From Chloroflexota bacterium (GTDB lineage Bacteria; Chloroflexota; Anaerolineae; Anaerolineales; Anaerolineaceae), in NCBI GenBank assembly GCA_029561345.1, contig JAKQJC010000022.1, forward strand, positions 62,001 through 126,000: a stretch of DNA of 64,000 nt. The letters run 5' to 3'. Under the pieces are notes generated by a model, which saw only the letters and a program-made list of their open reading frames with translations, ran no database searches and was not told where the DNA came from. Within the stretch, counting starts at the first letter, position 1; each line of letters opens with the position of its first letter. Positions 16,700 through 24,940 of this stretch are shown here, piece after piece. Made by a program: the position numbers and the translations under genes.

Positions 16700-17979
16700 G
16701 GCAGGAACACCGGCAGTTGGAGGGAGGGGGCTTCCTCCTGGAAGGAGGTGGTATTGACTTCTGCATTGTTTTGCACAGAGATGCCGAATTGGTGCAGAGA
16801 TGAGAGAATTTCTTGAGTTCGCCGCCGAAGCTCGTATTCGGATTGAACCGAATCATTCCTCGCATCCAGAATAAGCTCATGACGCGGGCTTTTGCTGGAT
16901 TGAGGGATGACATGAACCTGAACAACGCCTCCATCAGGGTTTTCAAGGGTCAGATCATACTGGCAGCGCATATCGGCCTGAGAGAATCCTGCCGAGCGGA
17001 TGCCGTAGCCCTGGCGAGTGAGGGATGTGACAATCAGGTCTGCGATGTTGACTCGCATTTGCGCGGCGATAACTGCCTGGCGGGCTTCTTCCAGCAGCCG
17101 CCGCAGGCGCAGGTTCATTTCAGGTATATATTTTTCCAAAAGGTGCCTGATTTCAGGAAGGCTAACTGAACAAGAAGTTGATTGCAGGCGCGAACGCAAC
17201 GCGCTGACCGCACGTTCCAGCTGCGACAGACGGCCGTTGACCCAGGGATCCACATCAATCCAGGTATCCAGTTCCCTGCCTTCCGCATCGATGGCATAAA
17301 CCTGCTGATTAGAGATAAGGGTAGAATGCAGCAAATCAAGTTGATACAGCGCCACGCCCAGCCATTGCGCATATTCAATGGCGTTGATTTCAAGTTGGGT
17401 GCGCAGAGCGAGAGCCTGAGAAAGTGCCTGTTGAGCCCAAACCAGGGCAGCCTGACCGGCCCCCCTGGTTAATCCTTCTTCGGCCATATCCATCAGCGAG
17501 AAAATCTCATTCAGAGAGGTATTGGGATATGTTTCAGAAATGAAGACAGCGATGGTGCGGGCAGATTGAATGATTTCTCCAACCTGAGCTTCTATCTGGC
17601 TGGTTTCCTGCCGCCAATTTGACTGCAGTTCGCTTAACCTGGCCGATTGCTGTTCAACCACGGCACGCAATTGAGCGTTTTGTGCGTGTAATATGGAAAG
17701 ACTGCTGTTTTCCTGCTCCGATAAACTGGATAAAGAATTCGACTGGATCTCGATCAATTCCCGGCCAATTTCCTGTTCAAGGCTGGCCAGAGCTGGATTA
17801 TGATTTTGGATGGCCGAATCAAAGAGCCATTGTCTTTGTTGAGACGCATCCAGGTTTCCCAGCAGGTAGGCCTGATGATCCAGTTCAAGCCCATCTGTTA
17901 AGGATGGATGAATGGTGGGTTGACGGTTGGGATGCGCTGTTCTTCTTAACAGCAAGAATGCTCTTTTCAGGCCGCTCAT
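16675..17979 (-). CDS. Coiled-coil protein of unknown function
   Basis: A 434-residue cytosolic protein with no family I recognise. About residues 60-145 form a Gln/Glu/Ser-rich coiled coil (LEQEIGRELIEIQ through WRQETSQIEAQ), followed by a helical domain with TPR-like alternation (150-300) and a small alpha/beta C-terminal domain (about 310-400) containing YDLTLENPDGGVVQVHVIP and a further helix. No membrane segment. The first gene of the operon coiled coil, AAA+ ATPase, aldolase; the 25-base overlap with the ATPase gene suggests stoichiometric production. It may be adaptor or substrate of the ATPase, which is inference. Confidence 0.65.
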   Translation of the reverse strand: MSGLKRAFLLLRRTAHPNRQPTIHPSLTDGLELDHQAYLLGNLDASQQRQWLFDSAIQNHNPALASLEQEIGRELIEIQSNSLSSLSEQENSSLSILHAQNAQLRAVVEQQSARLSELQSNWRQETSQIEAQVGEIIQSARTIAVFISETYPNTSLNEIFSLMDMAEEGLTRGAGQAALVWAQQALSQALALRTQLEINAIEYAQWLGVALYQLDLLHSTLISNQQVYAIDAEGRELDTWIDVDPWVNGRLSQLERAVSALRSRLQSTSCSVSLPEIRHLLEKYIPEMNLRLRRLLEEARQAVIAAQMRVNIADLIVTSLTRQGYGIRSAGFSQADMRCQYDLTLENPDGGVVQVHVIPQSSKSPRHELILDARNDSVQSEYELRRRTQEILSSLHQFGISVQNNAEVNTTSFQEEAPSLQLPVFLPCPSTVSL

Positions 17980-17989
17980 GGTATACCTC

Positions 17990-18001
17990 GAACAATTGTT
18001 C
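17990..18001. promoter_or_regulatory. Palindrome GAACAATTGTTC at the ATPase-operon start site
   Basis: A perfect 12-base palindrome, GAAC-AATT-GTTC, in the transcribed leader just downstream of the -10 box. With flanks it reads CGAACAATTGTTCT, close to the Gram-positive LexA (SOS) box. A position just past the start site suits a repressor. LexA control is inference; no lexA gene is in the window. Confidence 0.5.
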
Positions 18002-18039
18002 TTGTGCTTTATAATAGCACAATCGTTCTAAAATTGCAA
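18002..18039 (-). promoter_or_regulatory. Sigma-70 promoter of the coiled-coil/AAA+ operon with inverted repeat
   Basis: Minus strand: TTGCAA (18039-18034), 17-base spacer, TATTAT (18016-18011). The -10 box lies in the centre of a second inverted repeat, TTGTGC-N9-GCACAA (18002-18022), so a dimeric protein bound there would block polymerase. Start near 18004. Confidence 0.6.
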
Positions 18040-18077
18040 TAAGATCGGAGGTTTTTTTGAACAGGTTCCTGGGCCGG

Positions 18078-18105
18078 TTGTTATTTTGCGGGTTTAGGGT
18101 AAAAT
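18078..18105 (+). promoter_or_regulatory. Likely promoter of the cyclophilin gene
   Basis: TTGTTA (18078-18083), 16-base spacer, TAAAAT (18100-18105). The predicted start is about 30 bases before the ATG at 18142. Confidence 0.45.
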
Positions 18106-18141
18106 ATTCATATACTTCAGACATCAGAAAGGATGATCAAC

Positions 18142-18651
18142 ATGAGCATGATGTGGCCAGAACCACCGGCAATGGGAATCGATCCCAAGAAATCCTATAA
18201 AGCCACCCTTCACACAGACAGGGGTGATGTTGTGATATCGTTATTCGCTGAGAAAACCCCCAGAACAGTGAACAATTTCGTGTTCCTGGCCCGCCAGGGC
18301 TTCTACAATGGCACCATTTTTCACCGCGTGATCAAAGACTTCATGGTTCAGGGCGGCGACCCCACTGGAACCGGCATGGGCGATCCGGGATACAAATTCA
18401 AGGATGAATTCCATCCTTCACTGAAGCATGATAAACCGGGTATTCTTTCCATGGCGAATGCTGGTCCCAATACTAACGGCTCACAATTCTTTATCACCCA
18501 TGTGCCCACGCCCTGGCTGGATAACAAACACAGCGTTTTTGGGCAGGTGATTTCGGGCATGGATGTGGTCAATGCCATTCCGGAACGCGACCCGCGCATC
18601 CGCAATGCCCCAGCGGTCAAGATCGTTTCGATCGATATTGAAGAAGCCTGA
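18142..18651 (+). CDS. Peptidyl-prolyl cis-trans isomerase, cyclophilin type
   Basis: A 169-residue cyclophilin that speeds proline isomerisation during protein folding. Active-site segments are complete: [19 protein letters not shown] (catalytic Arg, Phe, Met, Gln), [16 protein letters not shown], and the [14 protein letters not shown] loop with Trp and His. There is no signal peptide, so it is cytosolic. The start at 18142 is chosen because GAAAGGA lies 9 bases before it; an ATG at 18133 directly abuts that site. A terminator follows at 18673. It is divergent from the coiled-coil/AAA+ operon. Confidence 0.95.
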   Translation: MSMMWPEPPAMGIDPKKSYKATLHTDRGDVVISLFAEKTPRTVNNFVFLARQGFYNGTIFHRVIKDFMVQGGDPTGTGMGDPGYKFKDEFHPSLKHDKPGILSMANAGPNTNGSQFFITHVPTPWLDNKHSVFGQVISGMDVVNAIPERDPRIRNAPAVKIVSIDIEEA

Positions 18652-18672
18652 CCCGGACAAAAAGAAAAGCAC

Positions 18673-18701
18673 AACAGGCCCTGATCCTTTCGGGGCCTGT
18701 T
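18673..18701 (+). terminator. Hairpin terminator after the cyclophilin gene
   Basis: 9-base stem AACAGGCCC with GGGCCTGTT and an 11-base loop. The downstream T-tract is weak (TATACTTTTGG). It sits 22 bases past the stop codon and ahead of the L7/L12-repeat gene. Confidence 0.6.
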
Positions 18702-18723
18702 ATACTTTTGGAGGGATCCCCCT

Positions 18724-19551
18724 GTGCCTGTTGAAATTTTAAAATGCCCCAACTGCAATGCGCCTCTGAATTCGGCTGAACCGGTCAGCAAATGCCCTTA
18801 CTGCAATTCATTGATCCGGGTCACTCAAGAAGAAGGTTTTGGAATGGGCAATGGGAATTCTGCAATTCTGGAAGAAGTGAAAAGACTGGCGCAGGCAGGA
18901 AAAAAGATCGAGGCGATCAAGTTGTTCAGGGAAAAGACTGGAGTGGGACTGGCAGAAGCAAAACTGGCGGTTGAGGCCATCGAAAAGTGGTCCGGTGTTC
19001 CCGGGGTTCCAATCCAGATCAGCCAGACGGTGACAGCCATCAGGGGAGAGTCATCCGAATGGATGAGAGAGATTGTCGAACTGCTGCGGCAAGGCCGCAA
19101 GCTGGAGGCAATTGAACTTTTCCGTGAGAAGACCCATACCGGATTGAGGGAAGCTACGATGGTGGTTGAAACCATCGAAGGGCGCATTCTTTCCGGATCC
19201 GAACCTTTGATCATCCAAACCGATGGCGCAGAAACGGGGGGCAGCAGCGGTTGGATGGCGCAAATTCAGGAATTAATGCGGCAGGGAAAGAAGATTGAGG
19301 CGATAAAAATTTACAGGCAGCACACCTATGTCGGCTTGAAGGAAGCCAAGGATGCTGTGGAAAGAATGGAGGGAGACGCCGGGTTTGACCACACCTTCCC
19401 ACAAAGCCCGCCGATTCCCCAGTCTTCAGCCATCGAGGATCTGGATGCATCATACCAGAAGTCAGCACGCTGGATGATGATTGGTTTTATCCTGGTGCTT
19501 TTATTGATGCTGCTGGGCGCAGGGGTTGCTTTCATTTTGTGGACGATATAA
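18724..19551 (+). CDS. Zinc-ribbon protein with three L7/L12-type repeats and a C-terminal membrane anchor
   Basis: A 275-residue protein with an unusual layout. The N-terminus is a zinc ribbon (CPNCNAPLN and CPYCNSLI). Three repeats follow, each like the C-terminal domain of ribosomal protein L7/L12: KKIEAIKLFREKTGVGLAEA (about 60-90), RKLEAIELFREKTHTGLREA (about 122-150) and KKIEAIKIYRQHTYVGLKEA (about 187-215). Near the end ARWMMIGFILVLLLMLLGAG is one membrane helix. The L7/L12 domain recruits translational GTPases on the ribosome; single-copy versions occur in uncharacterised membrane proteins. The start is GTG with GGAGGG upstream. The role is unknown. Confidence 0.8.
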   Translation: MPVEILKCPNCNAPLNSAEPVSKCPYCNSLIRVTQEEGFGMGNGNSAILEEVKRLAQAGKKIEAIKLFREKTGVGLAEAKLAVEAIEKWSGVPGVPIQISQTVTAIRGESSEWMREIVELLRQGRKLEAIELFREKTHTGLREATMVVETIEGRILSGSEPLIIQTDGAETGGSSGWMAQIQELMRQGKKIEAIKIYRQHTYVGLKEAKDAVERMEGDAGFDHTFPQSPPIPQSSAIEDLDASYQKSARWMMIGFILVLLLMLLGAGVAFILWTI

Positions 19552-19576
19552 TTTCTGTATTTATCCAGAGATTTGG

Positions 19577-19617
19577 ACACACCCCTTCTGAAAGCACGAA
19601 GAAGGGGTGTGTTTTTT
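19577..19617 (+). terminator. Strong hairpin terminator with T6
   Basis: 13-base perfect stem (ACACACCCCTTCT and complement), 10-base loop, then a T-tract. It ends the L7/L12-repeat gene and faces the convergent acylphosphatase gene. Confidence 0.85.
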
Positions 19618-19647
19618 CGTCCATTCGCTGGTATTCAGTGGGGTGGG

Positions 19648-19941
19648 TTATCGGGTAGAGGTGATATTGAACCCTGAAAATTCGCCCGTGGCCGGAAGCC
19701 AATATTTTTCTACATGAGAAACAAAAGCATTTTCAGGCCCTTCTTCGAGATAGCTGGCAAAGCGATCCAAAACAGACCGCGGACCTTCGGCTACGGCTTC
19801 GACCTGTCCGGTGGAAGTGTTGCGCACCCAGCCCGACAGGTGCATGGCAGAGGCGGCGCCTAAAACATAATAGCGAAAGCCAACTCCTTGAACGATGCCG
19901 TGCACCAGAATGTGAAGACGTTCTGACTGAGGATTGTCCAT
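19648..19941 (-). CDS. acyP: Acylphosphatase
   Basis: A 97-residue cytosolic enzyme hydrolysing acyl phosphates such as carbamoyl- and acetyl-phosphate. The phosphate-binding loop GIVQGVGFRYYV carries the catalytic arginine (R23), and GWVRNTSTGQVEAVAEG carries the catalytic asparagine (N41). Length and fold match the family. It lies 3 bases after the metallopeptidase gene, in a run of minus-strand genes that extends back towards 30.4 kb. Confidence 0.93.
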   Translation of the reverse strand: MDNPQSERLHILVHGIVQGVGFRYYVLGAASAMHLSGWVRNTSTGQVEAVAEGPRSVLDRFASYLEEGPENAFVSHVEKYWLPATGEFSGFNITSTR

Positions 19942-19944
19942 GGA

Positions 19945-21162
19945 TTAACCTTTTTTACTGGAAAACAGCCGGCCTATGCCAATGATCAACACGGGCAGCA
20001 GCAGCACAGCAAACAGCAGCAAATAGGGCGCAATTCGCCGCAAAGCATCGAGGCTGGAGGAAATGCCCAGGGTTTCTTCTTTCCAATCAGATTCGAGGGA
20101 AGCAAGCGGTTTGCCGAAGGCGGCAAATGAGGCTTCGGAGCAGCCCAATCCGTCAGAATATTTTAAGAGGAGGTTTTGGATGCCAGACACGCCGTATTTT
20201 TGCTGCAGAAAGCGGGTGAAAGAGGCCGACTGTGCGTAAGAGAGAAAGGCCCGGCTGGCGTCCATCGGGAAGGGAGAACACAAGCTGCTCATGGGAAGCA
20301 GGGTGTTATTTTTCCCAGCAGTGACAAGAACATTGGCATAATCAGCGTTGGGATAAAGCTCAGCAAGCGTGGCTAAACCTTCATTCAGCCAGGGGGGAAT
20401 ACGGTCATAATCTTTGCCAACCGATTGGTAGAGCATAACATGAACCAGTTCGTGGGGAATTTGCTGTTCCATGCGCAGCCGCTGATCGGCATTGGGAGCA
20501 ATGGAGACAAGAACGATGCCCAGCTGAGGACTGGCATGGCCCGCCAGCCAGGGCTGGCCGCTGATTTCGAGGGCGGATTGCAGTTCCTGAGTGCTGGGAT
20601 AGATATAAATTCTGATCTGTTGGGACGGCGCAGCTGTTCCCAGCAGCCCAGAAGCAGTTTCCAGGCCATTGATCCCGGTGTTCAAGGCTGATTGCCCAAA
20701 GGCCAGATCGCCATCGTGCCAGAACACAGCCAGCTGTTCATTTTCAAGGGTCTGCCATTCAAAGCGGTTGTCATCGTAATTGAATGCGTATGATGCACTG
20801 GTGATCAGATCGGCGCCCTGGGGTTTTAACTGGAACCAGTAAGCCACCCGGCTGAAAGGGGGAATGCGAGTCTGATTCAGGTCCAAATCCACAGCAAGGC
20901 GGTTCTGATCAATTTGCATGGGGATGACCCGTGATTCGCTCCCTTCGGGTTGATAGACCAGATAAGCCTCATCAATCTGGGCCTCAGATTTCACCTCCAC
21001 ATCAAAAGACACCTGCTCTCCAAAAATATAACTTACTTGAGGAAACACTTCAATGGACAGGCCTGAAGATGCGGCAGCAGCAATGACATCTGCAGGGAAT
21101 GCAACCTTGCCCAGCAGCAGGCCGATGAACAGGAGCAGAGAAGTGAAAAGGCGCTGGTTCAC
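19945..21162 (-). CDS. Exported, membrane-anchored gluzincin metallopeptidase (peptidase-MA-like)
   Basis: A 405-residue surface protein: N-terminal signal sequence (TSLLLFIGLLLGKVAFPADVIA), a beta-rich domain (about 35-130), then a zinc peptidase domain with PHELVHVMLYQ (HExxH) and, 20-odd residues on, PPWLNEGLATLAEL supplying the third ligand glutamate. The C-terminus has one membrane helix (YLLLFAVLLLPVLIIGIG) and a basic tail, so the catalytic domain faces outside. This matches the peptidase-MA group common in Chloroflexi, whose substrates are unknown. The start is GTG, 3 bases after the HEAT-repeat gene. Confidence 0.82.
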   Translation of the reverse strand: MNQRLFTSLLLFIGLLLGKVAFPADVIAAAASSGLSIEVFPQVSYIFGEQVSFDVEVKSEAQIDEAYLVYQPEGSESRVIPMQIDQNRLAVDLDLNQTRIPPFSRVAYWFQLKPQGADLITSASYAFNYDDNRFEWQTLENEQLAVFWHDGDLAFGQSALNTGINGLETASGLLGTAAPSQQIRIYIYPSTQELQSALEISGQPWLAGHASPQLGIVLVSIAPNADQRLRMEQQIPHELVHVMLYQSVGKDYDRIPPWLNEGLATLAELYPNADYANVLVTAGKNNTLLPMSSLCSPFPMDASRAFLSYAQSASFTRFLQQKYGVSGIQNLLLKYSDGLGCSEASFAAFGKPLASLESDWKEETLGISSSLDALRRIAPYLLLFAVLLLPVLIIGIGRLFSSKKG

Positions 21163-21165
21163 AGA

Positions 21166-22185
21166 TCAGTTCAGTTTATGCCGAAGATCTTCGTCATCGT
21201 CGGCATCATCCGCAAAGTTACTCAGATCCAGATCATCCAATTCGATCATGCCGGGCATGACCACCTGTTCGGTGAAATCGAGGTTTTCGAGGGCGTTTTC
21301 CAGGAATTCAACATCCTCGTCTTCTTCGCTATCCTCCAGAAGTGCAGTGATCTTTTCGCGGACATCCTGGCCGCCAATTTGCGATAAGGACCAGATGGCA
21401 GCCGCCTGAAGATCTTCATCAGTTGTTTCATCCACCAGGCGCAGCAGGGGCAGGCGGGCCTCAGGGATGGTTAATTCACCTGCTGCACGAACAGCTTCGA
21501 ACTGGATGGCATCATTTTCGTCATCCAACGCGCGCATAATCAGGGGATTCCATTTTTCATCCGCGGTGCGGCTCATGGCAAACAGGGCGGAGACGCGCCA
21601 ATCCTGGTCTTTGTCTGTGTAGGCTTTGTTAATCAATGCCTCCAGCTCTGGCCGGCTGGAAAAGCCCAGTGATTCAAGGGCGCGCCGGCGGATAAGGGTG
21701 GGTTCGCTTCCATGAAGGACGTCCAGCAGGGTATCTTCCACTTTGATAGCCACTGGCCGGGCGATTTCTTCCATTTCGCCCAGATAAACGAATTTGCCCA
21801 ATGCGGTTGCGGCTGTGGCACGAACATGCTCTTCAGGGTCAGACGACAAAATGTTGATCAGCACGGGAACCAGCTGCACATCTTCCACTTCCCAGAGCAG
21901 GCGGATGCCTGTGGCGCGAACCTGGCCATCGGGGTCAGTCATCGCTAATTTTCCGATTTCTTCAAATGAGAGCAAAGGATCATCTTCCCCAAGCGTTTCG
22001 AGGTCCTCAAGCATGGTGCGGCGGCGTTCAAGGGGGATATCCGGCCAGATGCGCCGGATATCTTTCAGCTTTTTGCCATCCAATCCCGAAAGTTCATAGA
22101 GAAAGCGTGGGGGAAAAGTTTTCCCCTTGCTGACCAGGGCATCGAGCACATCTTTGAAGGCGATGGGGGCCTGTTTTTTAGGCAT
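21166..22185 (-). CDS. HEAT-repeat protein
   Basis: A 339-residue soluble protein of helical HEAT-like repeats (VRATGIRLLWEV, VRATAATALGKF, WRVSALFAMSRT, IQFEAVRAAGEL, LQAAAIWSLSQIGG), giving a curved protein-binding scaffold. The C-terminal 70 residues are very acidic (EDSEEDEDVE, DDADDDEDL). The start at 22185 is chosen because GGAGGATT lies about 6 bases ahead; the open frame extends 14 codons further into the site-2 protease gene. Membrane-protease neighbours on both sides suggest a related role, but no partner can be named. Confidence 0.8.
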   Translation of the reverse strand: MPKKQAPIAFKDVLDALVSKGKTFPPRFLYELSGLDGKKLKDIRRIWPDIPLERRRTMLEDLETLGEDDPLLSFEEIGKLAMTDPDGQVRATGIRLLWEVEDVQLVPVLINILSSDPEEHVRATAATALGKFVYLGEMEEIARPVAIKVEDTLLDVLHGSEPTLIRRRALESLGFSSRPELEALINKAYTDKDQDWRVSALFAMSRTADEKWNPLIMRALDDENDAIQFEAVRAAGELTIPEARLPLLRLVDETTDEDLQAAAIWSLSQIGGQDVREKITALLEDSEEDEDVEFLENALENLDFTEQVVMPGMIELDDLDLSNFADDADDDEDLRHKLN

Positions 22186-22201
22186 AAGTAAATCCTCCGT
22201 A

Positions 22202-23281
22202 TCAGGGCAAGACAATGGGATTAGCAATATCGTTGATGGTAATCAGCACCATCAAGATGAGCAGACCGATGAAGCTGACCGAGTTGGCCAGGTTTTCAAA
22301 CCGGGCAGGAATCCGCTTGCGGAAAAGAACTTCAGGCAGCACAAACAGGATGCGGCCGCCGTCGAGGGCAGGGATGGGGAAAAGATTGGTGAGGCCCAGG
22401 GCAATGGAGATGGCTGCAATGAAAGACAGGCGAAAAACCTGCGGGCGGGGCGCTGGCGCAGCCGCAGCTTCGGCATCCATCTTATTGACCTGCGAGTAAA
22501 TATCAAAAATGCCCACCACGCCCACCATTCTGGCTTCTTCGGGGTTGATGGTTCCAGCGATCAGGCGGCCGGGCACCATAAAAAGTTCCCGGCATTGGTC
22601 ATAAGCGGTTTGAAAGGCCAGAGGAACGGCCTCAAGAAAACCAACCGGCCGCAGGCCGGTTCCCAAATAGACCCCAGCCTGACCGGTGCCCTCAGAAGAG
22701 AGGGCGGGGGTGAGCGTGATGGTGGCAGAGGCTGCATTACCGCGCTGGTAGGTGATGGTCACAGGAATGTTGGCATTTGAGCGGATAATGGTTCTGAAAC
22801 CCTCAATGCTGGTAATAGGTTGATCATTAATTTTCAAAATGATATCACCGGCTTTTAGATTGGCTGCGGCGGCCGGTGAATCGGGGGCAATGTCCTGAAG
22901 CATGACGATGGATGGATCTGAACGGCCGGCGGACAGGAACATTACCGTAAAGAGAATGACGCCCATCAGCAAATTGGATACAGGACCGCCCAGAAGCACG
23001 CCCAGACGCACCCAGGGACTGGCTGAAGCCAGCCCGCCGCTGATTTCCGGGTTGTTTTCGCCTTTGGGTCTGACAAAAGCGCCAAAGGGAAGCCAGTTAA
23101 GGGTGAATTCGGTGCCTTGCCAGGTGAACAGGCGGATGGCGCGTGGGGGCAGCCCGAAGCCAAATTCCTCCACTTCCACATGAAACAGCCGGCACATCAG
23201 GAAATGTCCTAATTCATGCACAAAAAGCATCAAGCCAAATACGATGATGAACTCAATCAGTATCAACGTAGAATCTAACAT
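22202..23281 (-). CDS. Site-2 protease, M50 family (RseP/RasP-like)
   Basis: A 359-residue intramembrane zinc protease that cleaves anti-sigma factors and leftover signal peptides in known members. The active site is in the first membrane helix (FVHELGHFLMCRLF, HELGH 24-28), the third ligand in NLFPIPALDGGRILF (Asp). Between them is one PDZ domain (about 120-190: LQDIAPDSPAAAANLKAGDIILKIND, written here only as landmarks DSPAAAANL and GDIILKIND). Four membrane helices are evident. The PDZ-to-C-terminal insert has an Ala/Pro-rich loop (AEAAAAPAPRPQ). ATG start; 39 bases after the AcnX small-subunit gene. Confidence 0.93.
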   Translation of the reverse strand: MLDSTLILIEFIIVFGLMLFVHELGHFLMCRLFHVEVEEFGFGLPPRAIRLFTWQGTEFTLNWLPFGAFVRPKGENNPEISGGLASASPWVRLGVLLGGPVSNLLMGVILFTVMFLSAGRSDPSIVMLQDIAPDSPAAAANLKAGDIILKINDQPITSIEGFRTIIRSNANIPVTITYQRGNAASATITLTPALSSEGTGQAGVYLGTGLRPVGFLEAVPLAFQTAYDQCRELFMVPGRLIAGTINPEEARMVGVVGIFDIYSQVNKMDAEAAAAPAPRPQVFRLSFIAAISIALGLTNLFPIPALDGGRILFVLPEVLFRKRIPARFENLANSVSFIGLLILMVLITINDIANPIVLP

Positions 23282-23320
23282 GGTTATCTATCCTTTTCCT
23301 AACCCCAATTATAACCCGGA

Positions 23321-23722
23321 TTAGGCGGTTTTTTGAGAAATTTCGACCCACCCTTCGCCGGCATTGAGGGTGAGCTGGTCACCGGTGTGGATCTGGCTCA
23401 GGTCAACCTGGTCAAGACAGGGAATTTCAGCAATGATGCAGCCCACCGCGGTGATGGTTTCGCACTCGGCGTTAATCACTGCCAGGGGAGCCAGGCTGCT
23501 GCGTTTGAGACGATAGAGGGTGTAGGAGCCCACCGTGGAGCCTTTGCCGGTGGGGAAGACCAGAATGCGCCCGGCAATGGACTGCCCTTCGAGAGGATGG
23601 CCAGGCTCGACGATGACGCCAGTGGCCGGATCCACACCACCGTAGAAAGAGATATTGGCCGGGCTAACCAGAGCCAATCCAGAAACCTGGCCTGAAAAAA
23701 TGCTGCGTCCTTGCAGTTTCAT
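23321..23722 (-). CDS. Aconitase-X small subunit (phosphomevalonate dehydratase small-subunit-like)
   Basis: A 133-residue swivelling domain of the AcnX family (formerly DUF126). The signature FPTGKGSTVGSYTLYRL (about 56-72) contains the Gly/Ser loop that closes on the substrate in aconitase relatives. Landmarks SFYGGVDPATG, GHPLEGQSIAGR and GDQLTLNAGEG also fit. It starts 4 bases after the large subunit stop, so the two form a heterodimer like the archaeal mevalonate-5-phosphate dehydratase, which makes trans-anhydromevalonate 5-phosphate. The adjacent UbiD-family gene supports that over 3-hydroxyproline dehydratase activity. The substrate is inferred. Confidence 0.8.
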   Translation of the reverse strand: MKLQGRSIFSGQVSGLALVSPANISFYGGVDPATGVIVEPGHPLEGQSIAGRILVFPTGKGSTVGSYTLYRLKRSSLAPLAVINAECETITAVGCIIAEIPCLDQVDLSQIHTGDQLTLNAGEGWVEISQKTA

Positions 23723-23726
23723 AGGC

Positions 23727-24929
23727 TTAACGGGTTGCCTCCAGAACGACTTCATCAAAGGGGAGAATGCGGGTGGCAAATTTGTTCTTTGCTCCAGCGT
23801 AATAACAGGCCTTGGCGCTGTCGGTGGCCATCACTTTGAAGCGGCGTTGGATGGGGGCCACCACGCAGCAGGTATCGGTGGCAAATTTGGCGCCGCTGGC
23901 TTCGATGATGGCGGAATACCCCATGCGGTCAGCCATCTGGCGCACCGGGCGTGAGGTGGTGATCCAGAATTCGCGAGTCACTTTTTTGCCTTTAAGTAAT
24001 TCGGCGATGCGGGCAATTTCGCGCAGAGAAAGGTGGGGGCAGCCCAGGCTGACAAAATCAGCTGGCGCATCGGCCGGCGCGCTGGAAAGGCTGGCCAGGG
24101 TTTCGTCAATTTCAGTCTGAGTGATGGTAAAGGATTCGGCTGGCGGGGGATATTGGGCGGCTTCAGGGGTGAGGCCCTGGATGTGAAAATGCGCCAGGCC
24201 GGCATAGGTAGCCACGCTGGCGCAGAAGGATTTCAGGTTTTCCAGGCTGGCAGATGAGACCCCAGTGAGGTAGGGGATGGGCTTGCGTTTGAGGGTTTCA
24301 AATCGCCGGCCAATGGCCTGGCCCAGGGCGCCCCAATGGTGGCTTTCGGAGAGGCGCGCCTCCACATGGATGTGAACACTGGGTTGGCGGTTTTTATCCA
24401 GGTGCAGGCCGTATTCCGGGGTGAATCCGGTGAGGGCGGCGGCCAGGGCGCTGGGGCCGCCTTCTCGGTTGGTGCGGGCGCCCAACACGGCATTGGCAAA
24501 AGCCACGGCTGAGCTTTCAGACCAGGCAATATGTTCGCCAAAAAGAGGGGTGTTTCCAAAGAGGTAAGGCGTGCAGGAACAGGTGGTGATGACGCCCATA
24601 TCGGCAAAGGCCTGGATGACGCGCTGCTGGTTGAGGGCAAAATCTTCAGAAATACCCAGAGTCTGCCAGTTTTCAATATCCATGCCGGCGGGGTTGAGGG
24701 TGGTGAGGACGCGCGCTTTGCCGCCGCCGCGAGCCATTTCATCCAGAAATTCCAGCCCGGCCTCGCCCAGGTTATCGTAGGAAACACCGGATATTTGCAC
24801 GGAAACCACGGGGATCATGCGTTCAGCGCCGTAGATGACGCCAAGCGCATTGAGAATTTGCATGGCTTTTTGAACGGCGCGGCCGTTCTGCCCCTGTAAC
24901 ATGGCCAATTCTTCAGAAGAAAGCTGCAT
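23727..24929 (-). CDS. Aconitase-X large subunit (phosphomevalonate dehydratase large-subunit-like)
   Basis: A 400-residue catalytic subunit of the AcnX family (formerly DUF521). Fe-S cluster ligands appear as cysteines in TCSCTPYL (C117/C119), SLGCPH (C297) and TDTCCVV (C354/C355). The family signature WSESSAVAFANAVLGARTNR (136-155) is intact. In archaea this subunit with its small partner dehydrates mevalonate 5-phosphate; in some bacteria a fused AcnX dehydrates cis-3-hydroxy-L-proline. Here the separate subunits and the UbiD neighbour 11 bases upstream favour the mevalonate route. ATG start. Confidence 0.85.
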   Translation of the reverse strand: MQLSSEELAMLQGQNGRAVQKAMQILNALGVIYGAERMIPVVSVQISGVSYDNLGEAGLEFLDEMARGGGKARVLTTLNPAGMDIENWQTLGISEDFALNQQRVIQAFADMGVITTCSCTPYLFGNTPLFGEHIAWSESSAVAFANAVLGARTNREGGPSALAAALTGFTPEYGLHLDKNRQPSVHIHVEARLSESHHWGALGQAIGRRFETLKRKPIPYLTGVSSASLENLKSFCASVATYAGLAHFHIQGLTPEAAQYPPPAESFTITQTEIDETLASLSSAPADAPADFVSLGCPHLSLREIARIAELLKGKKVTREFWITTSRPVRQMADRMGYSAIIEASGAKFATDTCCVVAPIQRRFKVMATDSAKACYYAGAKNKFATRILPFDEVVLEATR

Positions 24930-24940
24930 GAGGTTACCTG

